Below, in pieces: positions 52,679-61,647 of a stretch of 64,000 nt of DNA; the first letter of the stretch is position 1; each line of letters begins with the position of its first letter. The position numbers were made by a program, and so were the translations under genes. Under the pieces are notes generated by a model. It worked only from the letters and a program-made list of their open reading frames with translations. It ran no database searches and was not told the origin of the DNA. The DNA is from Arthrobacter jinronghuae (GTDB taxonomy: Bacteria > Actinomycetota > Actinomycetes > Actinomycetales > Micrococcaceae): positions 496,001 through 560,000 of the forward strand of contig NZ_CP104263.1 in the NCBI RefSeq assembly GCF_025244825.1, in the 5' to 3' direction.

Positions 52679-53653
52679 TCAGTTCCCGGCGTCGGCCGCG
52701 TCCTGGGCGTCAGCGAGCTTCTGCCGGGCCTTTTCCGCCGCCCTCCGGGCGGCACGGGCCGCGCGCCGGGCATGGTCCCGCTCGCGTTCCAGCTTCCCGG
52801 AACGCCGGTCCACGGTTGCGACCTCCCGCTCGAGTTGCCTAATCCGCTCCCGCAGTTCGTCGATCTCATCGGTGAGCTCGTCCCGACGGCCGGCGGCCTC
52901 ATCCACTTCCCGCTGGGCGGCGTCCAGCGCTTCCTGCGCCGTGTGCTCGGCCGCTGCCGCTTCCTCCAGGTCCGCCTGCGCCTTCCGGACGGCCCGCCGG
53001 GCTTCGGCCTGCCGCAGGCGGCCCGCGGAACTGTCCTGGCTCCCGCCCTTGTCCTTCGCAGCCCCGACCCGGCCGGCCCCCGCCCCGGCCCCCGCCCTGC
53101 CGCCGGCCCCGTGGGCTATCGAGTCCGGGTCGGCAACGGCACCGTCCAGGTCCACCTCTTCCCACCCGCTGGCCGCGAGGGAACGGACCAGCTGGCCGCT
53201 GGCCACGGCCTCGGCCGCCGAGGGGTCTGTCATCGCGGCCCAGAGGGTCTGTTCGGCTTCCGCTGCCAACGATTCGCTGACCGGGTGGTCCAGCTCGGAG
53301 GCCAGGTCCCGGGCCTGGCGGACAATCGCGCGCAGCAGCCGCTGGCGTTCGGTGCTTAAGCGGCGCAGCTGCTTCTGGTCCAGGTCCTCCTGTGCTTCGC
53401 GCAGCGCCGCTCCCAGCTCCAGCACCTGATCCAGGTCCTCCCGCTGCCGGTGCGCCAGCAGATTAACCAGCCAGGCCGCCGTCGAGGGCTTTGGCAGGGC
53501 CTTGATGCGTTTGGCCAGATCCTTGTCCCCGGCCCGCCCGGCATCGGCGGCGGCGGCGTTGCGAGCGGCAGTGAATTCAGACGGCAGCAGCGCGTAGAGC
53601 CCGACGACGGTGGCACCGAGCGACGGCGGGGGCTGCGGATCCGCACTGCTCAC
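52679..53653 (-). CDS. Coiled-coil hypothetical protein
   Basis: 324 residues from GTG 53653, which overlaps the DoxX TGA (GTGA); the longer frame runs inside DoxX and is ignored. The N-terminal half is helical (LPSEFTAARNAAAADAG, KALPKPSTAAWLVNLLAH), a Gly/Ala-rich hinge (HGAGGRAGAGAGAGRVG) follows at about 190, and the last 120 residues are a long coiled coil rich in Arg, Glu and Ala (IDELRERIRQLEREVATVDR). Family unknown; the KALPKP..AAWLVN segment is often seen in such actinobacterial proteins. Confidence 0.75.
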   Translation of the reverse strand: MSSADPQPPPSLGATVVGLYALLPSEFTAARNAAAADAGRAGDKDLAKRIKALPKPSTAAWLVNLLAHRQREDLDQVLELGAALREAQEDLDQKQLRRLSTERQRLLRAIVRQARDLASELDHPVSESLAAEAEQTLWAAMTDPSAAEAVASGQLVRSLAASGWEEVDLDGAVADPDSIAHGAGGRAGAGAGAGRVGAAKDKGGSQDSSAGRLRQAEARRAVRKAQADLEEAAAAEHTAQEALDAAQREVDEAAGRRDELTDEIDELRERIRQLEREVATVDRRSGKLERERDHARRAARAARRAAEKARQKLADAQDAADAGN

Positions 53654-54021
53654 CCGAAGAGACCAAACCGGCCCAGCGCCACCACCAGCGAGAGCATCAT
53701 CAGGATGACGCCCAGGGCGATCCGGTTGCGTTCGCCCCGCCGCACGTGGACCAGGACAGCCAATGCCATCAGGACGGTCAGCCCGGATGCAGCGATCGGT
53801 GTCAGTACGGGCGCCAGGCCGGTTGCCTCGGGAATGACCAGTCCGGCCGCTCCAAGGACTTCGAGGACGCCGATCAGTTTCACGGTGACCGGGGAAAAGT
53901 CCTCGGGCCAGCGAAGGTTCTCCCGGACACGTGCATAGCTCTGGAAGATCTTTACGACGCCGACTCCGGCAAATAGAAGTGCCAACAGCAGTTGAACAAG
54001 CCATAAGACCAGAGACAGCAT
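53650..54021 (-). CDS. DoxX family membrane protein
   Basis: 123 residues, four helices. VLWLVQLLLALLFAGVGVVK then FSPVTVKLIGVLEVLGAAGL is the DoxX pattern. Role unclear (redox-related membrane protein in mycobacteria). First gene of a two-gene transcript with the coiled-coil protein. Confidence 0.9.
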   Translation of the reverse strand: MLSLVLWLVQLLLALLFAGVGVVKIFQSYARVRENLRWPEDFSPVTVKLIGVLEVLGAAGLVIPEATGLAPVLTPIAASGLTVLMALAVLVHVRRGERNRIALGVILMMLSLVVALGRFGLFG

Positions 54022-54159
54022 GGGTACCTAAGCGACTTTCTGTGTACGGGCAGGAGTCAGCACATTAGAACAGAGTGGAACCAATGGAACCATCACAACC
54101 CAAGGATGGTCTGCCGTCGGGGAACTGCGCAACAACGGGCGTGGCGTAGCGCAGGTCGC

Positions 54160-55146
54160 TCAGAACCCGGCCACGGGACGGGGACGGTAGAACTCCTCAA
54201 GCGCACTGAACTCCTCTTCGGTGAGCTGGATGTCCAGGGCCTGGATGTTGTCGTCCAGATGGGAAGCTGCCGTGGCGCCGATCAACGGAGCCGTGACCAC
54301 CGGGTTGGCCAGGACCCAGGCGAGGGCGACCTGCGCCCGGGTGGCGCCGAGCCCCTCGGCTACGTTCCCCACTGCATCGGTGATGCTGCGGTCCACTTCC
54401 TCGTTGCCCCCGTAGAGCATGTGGCCCTGTTCGTCGTAGTCCTGCCGGACCGTCCTCGTTCCCCAGGGACGGGCCAGGCGCCCGCGCGCCAGCGGGGAAT
54501 AGGGCAGCGCTCCGATGCCCCGGTCCGCGCAGAGCGGGTACATTTCCCGTTCCTCTTCGCGATAGAGGAGGTTGTAGTGATCCTGCATGGTGATGAACTG
54601 CGCCCAGCCGTGCTGTTCCTGCAGGAAGAGGGCTTTCGAGAACTGCCAGGCGTGCATGCTCGAGGCGCCCAGATACCGGACCTTGCCGTCCCGGACCAGC
54701 TGGTCCAGGGTCTCCAGCGTTTCTTCGAGCGGCGTGGTGCCGTCCCAGCGGTGCACCTGGTAAAGGTCGATGTAGTCCGTGCGCAGGCGCCGCAGGCTCT
54801 GCTCCACCTGCCACAGGATGTGTTTGCGGGATAACCCCCATCCATTGGGACCCGGTCCCATCTCGCCGTGCACCTTGCTGGCGATCACGACTTCTTCCCG
54901 CCGGCAGTATTCCGCAACGGCAGCTCCGAGGATTTCCTCGCTGTGGCCGGCGGAATACACGTTCGCGGTGTCGAAAAAATTGATGCCCAGCTCCACCGCG
55001 TGCCGCAGCAGGGACTTGGCCTCGTCCTCGCGGATGGTCCATCCGTGCGCGCCGCGGTCCGGATCGCCGAAGCCCAGGCAGCCCAGCCCAATGACCGAAA
55101 CAGTTGCCCCTGACTTGCCGAGCTTGGCGTATGTCATCGAGTTCAT
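54160..55146 (-). CDS. Aldo/keto reductase
   Basis: 328 residues from ATG 55146 with GGAGG upstream. The AKR set is present: TVSVIGLGCLGFGDP, FFDTANVYSAGHSEEILG (Asp and Tyr), VIASKVHGEMG (Lys), and YIDLYQVHRWDGTTPLEETL (His). Also WVLANPVVTAPLIGATAASH near the end. Closest to the YajO/potassium-channel-beta-like group of NADPH reductases. Confidence 0.94.
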   Translation of the reverse strand: MNSMTYAKLGKSGATVSVIGLGCLGFGDPDRGAHGWTIREDEAKSLLRHAVELGINFFDTANVYSAGHSEEILGAAVAEYCRREEVVIASKVHGEMGPGPNGWGLSRKHILWQVEQSLRRLRTDYIDLYQVHRWDGTTPLEETLETLDQLVRDGKVRYLGASSMHAWQFSKALFLQEQHGWAQFITMQDHYNLLYREEEREMYPLCADRGIGALPYSPLARGRLARPWGTRTVRQDYDEQGHMLYGGNEEVDRSITDAVGNVAEGLGATRAQVALAWVLANPVVTAPLIGATAASHLDDNIQALDIQLTEEEFSALEEFYRPRPVAGF

Positions 55147-55273
55147 CGGCTGGCCTCCGCTGCTGCAGTGCGGGTTCATTACCGCACGATGCTACCGGGA
55201 CGCGGCCCCGCTCCGGTAGGCACGAGGCCCGAGGACTCCCGGCAGCTGCGGTTGCGGTCCTATACTGGCGCAC

Positions 55274-56791
55274 ATGGCCGCCGGAACAGGTACCGCAAGC
55301 CGTTTCTTGGTAGATGAAGCATTGGTGCTGCCGCCGCTGCATGAGCTGGCTGGTGTCGCTAAAGTGGCACAGCCCCGGGAAGGCCGGCGCACGGAAGTCC
55401 GGTATGACACCCCGGACGGTTCCCTCCGCAGACGCGGGTTCAGCCTCTCCCGGCACACGGACGACGACGGCGGTACGCGCTGGGAGCGCAGCGCACCCTC
55501 TTTGGAGCCTGCGGTCCGGGCCAGCAACACTACCGGACCCGGTGCAGGGGTTCCGGCGGAACTGGTGGAGGACCTCCAAGCCGTGCTTCGGGGCCGGGAA
55601 CCAGTGCCTGTTCAAACCCTTGTCACGCGCTATCTGGAGTACGGCCTGCTGGACGGTGCGGGCACGGTGCTTGCCCGCGTCACTGATGAAAGCACCAGGG
55701 CAGAGGGCATCGGAGCCGAGCCCTCCGGCCCGGACCGGCGGGTCTGGGCCGTTGCGTCCGCGGGCGGGGCGCTGGGCAAGGACGCGGGAACCATGTTCCT
55801 CGCTGCCGGTGCCGTGCCGGCGGGCACGGATGGCGTTGGGGGACAGGACGCAGTGCGGCACCCGGAGGGGACCGTCGCGGGCAACGGGGATACTCCGGAC
55901 AGAACCGATGCCGGCATCCTGGACGCTCGAAGCCCGGTAGCACTGCTGCTGCTGGAGTATCTGCGCGAACAGTTCGAAGAGCTGCTGCGCCACGATCCGC
56001 GCGTGCGGCGGGGGGACGCTGACGGCATCCACAAGATGAGGGTTGCCACCAGGAGGCTGCGCTCGGCCCTCTCCAGCTACCGCAGCATCATGGACACCGA
56101 GCCGGGGCGCTCGCTGCGCGGGGAGCTGCGGTGGCTCGCCCGGGTACTGGGGAAGGCCCGGGACGCGCAGGTGATGCGGCACCGGCTCCAGCAGCTGATT
56201 GCCGCCGAACCCGCTGACCTGGTGATGGGGCCGGTTGCCGCCCGCGTGGACGAGGAACTGCTCCATGACTATCGGGAGGCCTACGGTCACGTCCGCGAAG
56301 CACTGCACTCCCAGCGGTATTTCCAGGCATTGGACGGACTCGAAGCACTACTGGACAGCCCGTTCTGGACGGAAACGGCCAGGGAACCGGCAGGTCCCGC
56401 AGCTGCCCGCATCATCCGGCGGGACCGGAAAAGGCTGCACCGCCGGGTACGGTCCACACGGACATTGACGGGCGACGATTATGCGGAAGCGCTTCATGAC
56501 GCGCGCAAGGATGCCAAGCAGTTGCGCTACGCAGCCGAAGTCTGGGCGCCGGTGCAACCGAAGGAAGCGAAGGAAATGGTGGACGCCGCCGAGCATGTGC
56601 AGAAAGTCCTGGGTGAGTACCAGGACAGCGTGGTGACGCAGGCCTACCTGCGGCGTATGGGGGCAACGGCGTTGGCTGCCGGTGAGAACGGCTTTACCTA
56701 CGGGCGGCTGCATGCCTTGGAGCAGGCCTCGGCCCAGTCGGCCCGGGAGCGGTTTGCCCACGCTTGGAAAGGCTTCCCGACCAGCCCCTGA
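55274..56791 (+). CDS. CYTH-CHAD domain protein with degenerate CYTH
   Basis: 505 residues. The N-terminal 200 residues look like CYTH (TEVRYDTPDGSLRRRGFSLS, later WERSAPSL) but the opening ExExK signature that binds metal-triphosphate is absent (ASRFLVDEALVLPPL). The CHAD domain fills 220-500 with DGIHKMRVATRRLRSALSSY, RDAQVMRHRL and HDARKDAKQLRYAAEVW, whose His and Arg/Lys bind polyphosphate. So polyphosphate binding is likely, triphosphatase activity is not. Ends 13 nt before the next ATG. Confidence 0.88.
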   Translation: MAAGTGTASRFLVDEALVLPPLHELAGVAKVAQPREGRRTEVRYDTPDGSLRRRGFSLSRHTDDDGGTRWERSAPSLEPAVRASNTTGPGAGVPAELVEDLQAVLRGREPVPVQTLVTRYLEYGLLDGAGTVLARVTDESTRAEGIGAEPSGPDRRVWAVASAGGALGKDAGTMFLAAGAVPAGTDGVGGQDAVRHPEGTVAGNGDTPDRTDAGILDARSPVALLLLEYLREQFEELLRHDPRVRRGDADGIHKMRVATRRLRSALSSYRSIMDTEPGRSLRGELRWLARVLGKARDAQVMRHRLQQLIAAEPADLVMGPVAARVDEELLHDYREAYGHVREALHSQRYFQALDGLEALLDSPFWTETAREPAGPAAARIIRRDRKRLHRRVRSTRTLTGDDYAEALHDARKDAKQLRYAAEVWAPVQPKEAKEMVDAAEHVQKVLGEYQDSVVTQAYLRRMGATALAAGENGFTYGRLHALEQASAQSARERFAHAWKGFPTSP

Positions 56792-56804
56792 GGGAGGCAA
56801 TCGC

Positions 56805-58370
56805 ATGGAATCGCCCTGGGCGCCGCTGCGCCGGCGGATGTTCCTCATTCTGTGGCTTGCCCAGCTGGGGTCCAACATCGGCACCTGGATGCAGACCGTG
56901 GGGGCCCAGTGGTTCCTGGTGGAAAACAGTGACAATCCCGCCCTTGTATCCCTGGTCCAGACTGCGAACCTCGCACCGTCCCTTCTGCTGGGCCTCATTG
57001 CCGGGGTGCTGGCGGACGCCTTCAACCGACGTCGGCTGATCCTGGGCGCCAACATCTTCGCCGCCGGCGCTGCTACCGTGCTGACGGTCGTGGCCGCGCT
57101 GGGCCTGCTGGACCCGGATTCGCTGCTGCTCTACACCTTCCTCATCGGCTCCGGCATGGCGCTGAGTGCCCCCGCCTGGCAGGCCATCACCCCTGCACTG
57201 GTGCCGCGGGAAGAGATCCAGGCAGCCGCAGCGCTCGGCAGTGTGGCAATGAACACGGCCCGCGCCATTGGTCCCGCCATCGCCGGCCTGCTGGTGGCCC
57301 TGACCGGTCCGGCCTTTGTGTTCGGCCTGAACGCACTGTCCTTCGTGGGCACCTCCATTGCGATCTACAGTTGGCGGGCTCCGCAGCGGGATCCGGACGA
57401 ACGCGAACACGTGGGAGAGGCGCTCGCCGCAGGTATCCGCTACATCCGTGCTGCGCCGCTCATCCGCCGGATCCTCCTGCGGTCCGGCCTGTTCATATTT
57501 CCCGCCAGCGCCCTCTATGCGCTGCTGCCCGTTGCCGCCAACGGCCATCTCGGCCTGGGTTCGGCAGGATACGGGCTACTGCTCGGGGCGCTGGGTATCG
57601 GCGCCGTGCTGGGTGTCCTGCTCCTGCCGCGGCTCCGGACCATCCTGAAGGACAACACACTGCTGGGCATCAGCGCCGTGGTCTTCGCGGCCGGGACCTT
57701 CGCCTCGGGATACCTGCCGGCGTGGGCCGTTGCCGTGCTGTTGGTCTTCGCGGGGTTCGCCTGGATCTCCACGTTCTCCACGTTGAACGCAGCTATGCAA
57801 CTGACGCTGCCTGAATGGGTGCGTGCCCGCGGCCTGTCTGTGTATCTAATGGTCGCCGCCGGCACGCAGGCCGTGGGCGCTGTTTTCTGGGGATCGGGTG
57901 CCACCGGTGCCGGCTACGCTCCTACCCTGGCTTTTGCCGCCGGCGTACTGCTGGTGGCCGGGGTCAGCGTCGCGGTGCTTCCGCTGCTGCCGGGCACCGG
58001 ACGCCTGGACCGCAGCGTAGCCGGCACGGAACTGCACCTTCCCTCCGGTGAGGAACCGAAACCCGGTGCCGGGCCGGTGACGGTCCTGATCTCCTATGAG
58101 GTCCCCGCGGACCTCAGTGACGAGTTCGTGAAGGCCATGCACAGAGTCCGGCTGTCCCGCATGCGCACCGGTGCCACGGACTGGGAACTGGTGCACTCGG
58201 TTACTGACCAGGATCAGTTCCGGGAGATTTACGATGTGCCGACCTGGCGGGAGTACCTGCGGCAGGAACAGACGCGGACTACGGGGGAAGACCGCCGGAT
58301 CATTCAGGCCGCATGGGACCTGGCCGAAGTGGAACCGCGGGTCCGCTGGTTCCTCCCCGCCTCCGCCTGA
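56805..58370 (+). CDS. MFS transporter (EntS-like, MFS_3) with C-terminal soluble domain
   Basis: 521 residues from ATG 56805, GGGAGG 8 nt upstream. Eleven to twelve helices: LILWLAQLGSNIGTWMQTVG and the DAFNRRRLILGAN loop are typical of MFS_3. The last 100 residues are soluble (VTVLISYEVPADLSDEFVKA, then WELVHSVTDQDQFREIYDVP), like a monooxygenase-type dimeric barrel seen in this family. Likely drug or siderophore export; a siderophore-reductase gene lies 3 kb away. Confidence 0.9.
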   Translation: MESPWAPLRRRMFLILWLAQLGSNIGTWMQTVGAQWFLVENSDNPALVSLVQTANLAPSLLLGLIAGVLADAFNRRRLILGANIFAAGAATVLTVVAALGLLDPDSLLLYTFLIGSGMALSAPAWQAITPALVPREEIQAAAALGSVAMNTARAIGPAIAGLLVALTGPAFVFGLNALSFVGTSIAIYSWRAPQRDPDEREHVGEALAAGIRYIRAAPLIRRILLRSGLFIFPASALYALLPVAANGHLGLGSAGYGLLLGALGIGAVLGVLLLPRLRTILKDNTLLGISAVVFAAGTFASGYLPAWAVAVLLVFAGFAWISTFSTLNAAMQLTLPEWVRARGLSVYLMVAAGTQAVGAVFWGSGATGAGYAPTLAFAAGVLLVAGVSVAVLPLLPGTGRLDRSVAGTELHLPSGEEPKPGAGPVTVLISYEVPADLSDEFVKAMHRVRLSRMRTGATDWELVHSVTDQDQFREIYDVPTWREYLRQEQTRTTGEDRRIIQAAWDLAEVEPRVRWFLPASA

Positions 58371-58499
58371 GCGTTCGGCCCGGCGGCAGTCCAACGGATA
58401 GACTGGGACCCGGTTCGAAGGCCGTTTCCGCGGCGGGCCGGCGCGTTGGTAGCGATGCGCTGAAAACGATGCAGTGAACAAACCATTAGTTGAGGTATT

Positions 58500-59573
58500 T
58501 TGCGAGATTTTAGTGCACGCCTGGCCACTGCCGAGGAGATCGCCAACTGGGATAAGCACGTGCTGGCCAACCCCGGGGGCGGCAATGTCCTCCAGTCGGC
58601 GTCCTTCGCGGAAGTGAAGTCCCACCACGGCTGGAATCCCGTCTACCTGGCCTTCACCGGACCCGATTACGTGACCTACACGCTGGCGATCGAGAAGAAG
58701 GTCCCGGCCCTGGGCAGCCTCTGGTACCTCATCAAGGGTCCCGACGTCGCCGCCCCCGAAGACGTGCCGCTGGTGGTGAACGCGCTGACCCGGTTCATCA
58801 AGGAGACCCGCCGCAAGGTTTTCGCGATCAAGGTCGAGCCGGACATCGTGGACAGCGAAGAGGTCCAGGCACTGTTCACGGGGGCCGGATTCATCAAGAC
58901 GTTCAACCTGCAGCCCAACGACTCCACGGCACTGCTGGACACTACGCCTGACGAGGAGCAGCTGCTCAAGAACCTCTCCTCCCGCGGCCGGAACGCGGTC
59001 CGCCGGGCCATCCGTGAAGGCGCCGATGTCCGACGGGTCGAGCCGACCGAAGAAAACATGCGGACCATGTACCGCCTGATGGCCCACATCGAGGACCGCT
59101 CCGCTGCACGGCTGCGCTCCTACGAGTACTACCACCGGTTCTGGTCCAACTTCGTTGCCGCCGGCCAGGGGCGCTTCTACTTTGCATTCGAGGACGGGGA
59201 GCCCACTGTGGGTGCCTTCGTGATTGCCTACGGGAACAAGGGCACGTACAAGGACGGCGGGTCCAAGCCGCGGCGCTCCCAGTACGGGGATTCGCATCTG
59301 GTCCAGTGGACCGCGATCACCGAACTCAAGAAGGAGTGCGGCATTGTCCAGTACGACTTCTGCGGCACACCGCCGAGTAACCAGCTCAAGGATAAGAGCC
59401 ACCCGCACCACGGGCTGGGTCTGTTCAAGACCAGTTTCTCCAAGACGGTCACGGATTTCGTTGGGTGCTACGACTTCGTTGTGGACCCGGTCCGCTACCG
59501 GATCTGGAACACCATCGGCGAACGCGTGGCGCGGCAGATTTACTGGCGCCGCCACCAGCAGCCGTTCTACTAA
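58500..59573 (+). CDS. femX: FemABX peptidyltransferase (lipid II cross-bridge enzyme)
   Basis: 357 residues from TTG 58500 with TGAGGT at good spacing. FemABX pattern: FSARLATAEEIANWDKHVLA, NVLQSASFAEVKSHHGWNP, FIKTFNLQPNDSTALLDTTP, LSSRGRNAVRRAIREGADVR and GTYKDGGSKPRRSQYGDSHL, IVQYDFCGTPP. It adds an amino acid from aminoacyl-tRNA to the peptidoglycan stem peptide. In Arthrobacter-type walls with Ala/Ser/Thr bridges several such enzymes exist. Confidence 0.93.
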   Translation: MRDFSARLATAEEIANWDKHVLANPGGGNVLQSASFAEVKSHHGWNPVYLAFTGPDYVTYTLAIEKKVPALGSLWYLIKGPDVAAPEDVPLVVNALTRFIKETRRKVFAIKVEPDIVDSEEVQALFTGAGFIKTFNLQPNDSTALLDTTPDEEQLLKNLSSRGRNAVRRAIREGADVRRVEPTEENMRTMYRLMAHIEDRSAARLRSYEYYHRFWSNFVAAGQGRFYFAFEDGEPTVGAFVIAYGNKGTYKDGGSKPRRSQYGDSHLVQWTAITELKKECGIVQYDFCGTPPSNQLKDKSHPHHGLGLFKTSFSKTVTDFVGCYDFVVDPVRYRIWNTIGERVARQIYWRRHQQPFY

Positions 59574-59633
59574 GCAGCAGTTCCAGCAGGCAATAACCCG
59601 GGCGGGTCCCGGAACAGGCGAAAGGGTGAATCC

Positions 59634-61583
59634 TTGGAGAACACATCCGATCCGGGTGGGCGCAAGCCCGGATCGAATCCGGATTCGGCACCGAATCCGG
59701 ACCCGGTTGCGGGGCCCATTCCGTTGATCAGCGTGCCGGCCCGCAGGCGGGCGGAGCCCGCAAAGGCGCAGCCGGAGCATCCTGAGCAGGGGAAGGCGCA
59801 GCCGGGGAACCGGCAGTCTGGCAGCACTCAGGCAGAGAAGCCACAGGCCCAGCGGGCAAAGTCCGGCAAGGGACCCCGGCCGGGGCAAGGCGCGGCCGGG
59901 CGGTCTTCGCGGCCGGCGGCAAAGGCGCCGACGCCGCCGTCGAAGGCTCCGGGGCAGCCAACCGCCGGTATGGACATGCCCACCGCTGCCCTGCGCAGCA
60001 CCCGGCCCAAGCCGCCGCCTCCCACCACATCAGTAATCCGCCCGGCCGGGTCCAAGGCGCTTCGGCCGCAGACGGGCCGCATGCGGACCACGGCCGACCC
60101 GCGTGAGAAACGGCCGGCGCGTACGCGCAAAACCGTTCCCCCGGGAACGGTGCCGCTGGCGTCCACAACCGTCCGTGCGGACCGCTCGTCCGCTGCGGCG
60201 CGGCGCATGCTGCGCAGGCTGGTCCAGGGGGAGAATCCGCCCACCCAGGCCATGTCCATTGTGGAGCGGCTGGCCGGCAGCCCCTATGCCAACCCCATGG
60301 TGCGCACCGGCGGACCGGACGCGAATGCCCGCAAGACCCTGGACCTGGCCCTCGGCATGGCCGAAACCATGTTCCGCTACGGTGCCGGCGCGCTGGAGGT
60401 GGAAACCGCCATCATCGCGGTGACCGCCGCATTTGGGCTGGAAAGCATCGAAGTGGACATCACCAACCAGTCGGTGCTGCTCAATTACTCTCCGAAGGAC
60501 CAGACGCCCATCACGGTGATGCGCGTGGTCCGTTCCTGGACGAACAACTATGCCGGGCTCGGGCTGGTCCACCAGCTGGTCACCGACATCATCGACGGCG
60601 GGCTCTCGCGTGCCGAGGCGGCGAACCGGCTCAACGAGATCACGCAGCGGCCGAAGCCGTTCCCGCGCTGGGCGGTGACCGTGTCCGCCGGCGTCTTCGC
60701 CGCGGCGATCGTAGGGTTTATCGGCGGCGGTCCGCTGGCCTCGCTGGTGGGCTTCGCCGGCACGGTGATGGTCAGCCTGCTCCAGCGCGTGCTGGGCAGG
60801 TGGCGGGTCCCGGACTTCTTCACGACGGCGGCCAGCGGCTTTGTCGTCACGGCGATGGCCATGCTGTTCTGGTCCATGGAGGTGCCGATTTCCCCCGGCA
60901 TTGTCGTTGCGGGCGGAATCCTGCTGATGCTGCCCACCGGGCGTCTGGTCTCCGCGGTACAGGATGCGATCAACGGGTTCCCGGTGACGGCGTCGGGCCG
61001 GTTCCTGTCCGCGTTCCTGACCTTCGGCGCCCTGGTGGCCGGTATCGCCGTCGCGCTGGTAATGGGTGCGTTGATGGGCATGGGCCGGTTGAACGTGACG
61101 GACGTGACCTCGTCGCAGTACTCCTTCCCGGTGACCCTGCTGTTGTTGGCCGTTGCGCTGGGAACCATCTGCATTGTCGAACAGTCCCCGCGCCGGCTGG
61201 TGCTGCCCACGGTGCTGATCGGCACCGTCGGTTTCCTGGTCTACCAGCTGGCGGAGGCAGGCGGCATGGGGCCGCGCCTGACACCGGCGGTGGCTGCCAT
61301 CTTCATCGGCATGGTGGCGCGCATCGTTGCCCTGCGGATGGGTGCACCGCAGCTGATCGTCGCCGTCCCCGCTGTCCTGTTCCTCTTCCCGGGGCTGGCG
61401 ATCTTCCGGTCCATGTACGGCCTGAGCATCGGCACCGACGAGATGTACCAGGGAGTGGTGGGCCTGTTTGACGCGCTCACCGTCATTCTGGCCATCTCCG
61501 GAGGCGTGGTGCTCGGTGACAACCTGGGCCGGCCCTTCACCCGGAACCTCAACGGCAACGACCGCCGCAACCGGCGGCGCTAG
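59634..61583 (+). CDS. thrE: Threonine/serine exporter family protein (ThrE) with long N-terminal tail
   Basis: 649 residues from TTG 59634 (AAAGGGTGAATCC upstream). Residues 1-200 are a disordered Pro/Lys/Ala/Arg-rich tail. The ThrE domain (DUF1212) follows with KTLDLALGMAETMFRYGAGA, LNYSPKDQTPITVMRVVRSW, then ten helices. Corynebacterium ThrE exports L-threonine and L-serine. The gene directly follows femX (60 nt) on the same strand, and Thr/Ser are common bridge residues. Confidence 0.9.
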   Translation: MENTSDPGGRKPGSNPDSAPNPDPVAGPIPLISVPARRRAEPAKAQPEHPEQGKAQPGNRQSGSTQAEKPQAQRAKSGKGPRPGQGAAGRSSRPAAKAPTPPSKAPGQPTAGMDMPTAALRSTRPKPPPPTTSVIRPAGSKALRPQTGRMRTTADPREKRPARTRKTVPPGTVPLASTTVRADRSSAAARRMLRRLVQGENPPTQAMSIVERLAGSPYANPMVRTGGPDANARKTLDLALGMAETMFRYGAGALEVETAIIAVTAAFGLESIEVDITNQSVLLNYSPKDQTPITVMRVVRSWTNNYAGLGLVHQLVTDIIDGGLSRAEAANRLNEITQRPKPFPRWAVTVSAGVFAAAIVGFIGGGPLASLVGFAGTVMVSLLQRVLGRWRVPDFFTTAASGFVVTAMAMLFWSMEVPISPGIVVAGGILLMLPTGRLVSAVQDAINGFPVTASGRFLSAFLTFGALVAGIAVALVMGALMGMGRLNVTDVTSSQYSFPVTLLLLAVALGTICIVEQSPRRLVLPTVLIGTVGFLVYQLAEAGGMGPRLTPAVAAIFIGMVARIVALRMGAPQLIVAVPAVLFLFPGLAIFRSMYGLSIGTDEMYQGVVGLFDALTVILAISGGVVLGDNLGRPFTRNLNGNDRRNRRR

Positions 61584-61600
61584 CAGCCCCCGAAAAGACA

Positions 61601-61636
61601 AAAGCCCGGCCCGCTAATGAAGCGGGCCGGGCTTTT
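61601..61636. terminator. Bidirectional terminator after thrE
   Basis: 14-bp stem AAAGCCCGGCCCGC (61601-61614) and GCGGGCCGGGCTTT (61622-61635), 7-nt loop, followed by TT on the plus strand and preceded by AA runs for the other direction. Serves thrE and the convergent siderophore-interacting protein gene. Confidence 0.92.
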
Positions 61637-61647
61637 TGCCGTCCGGG

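Noticed and set aside
54197..56308. 703-codon minus-strand frame over the aldo/keto reductase and CYTH/CHAD genes
   Set aside because: It spans two real genes on different strands and has Arg/Pro/Gly-rich shadow composition.
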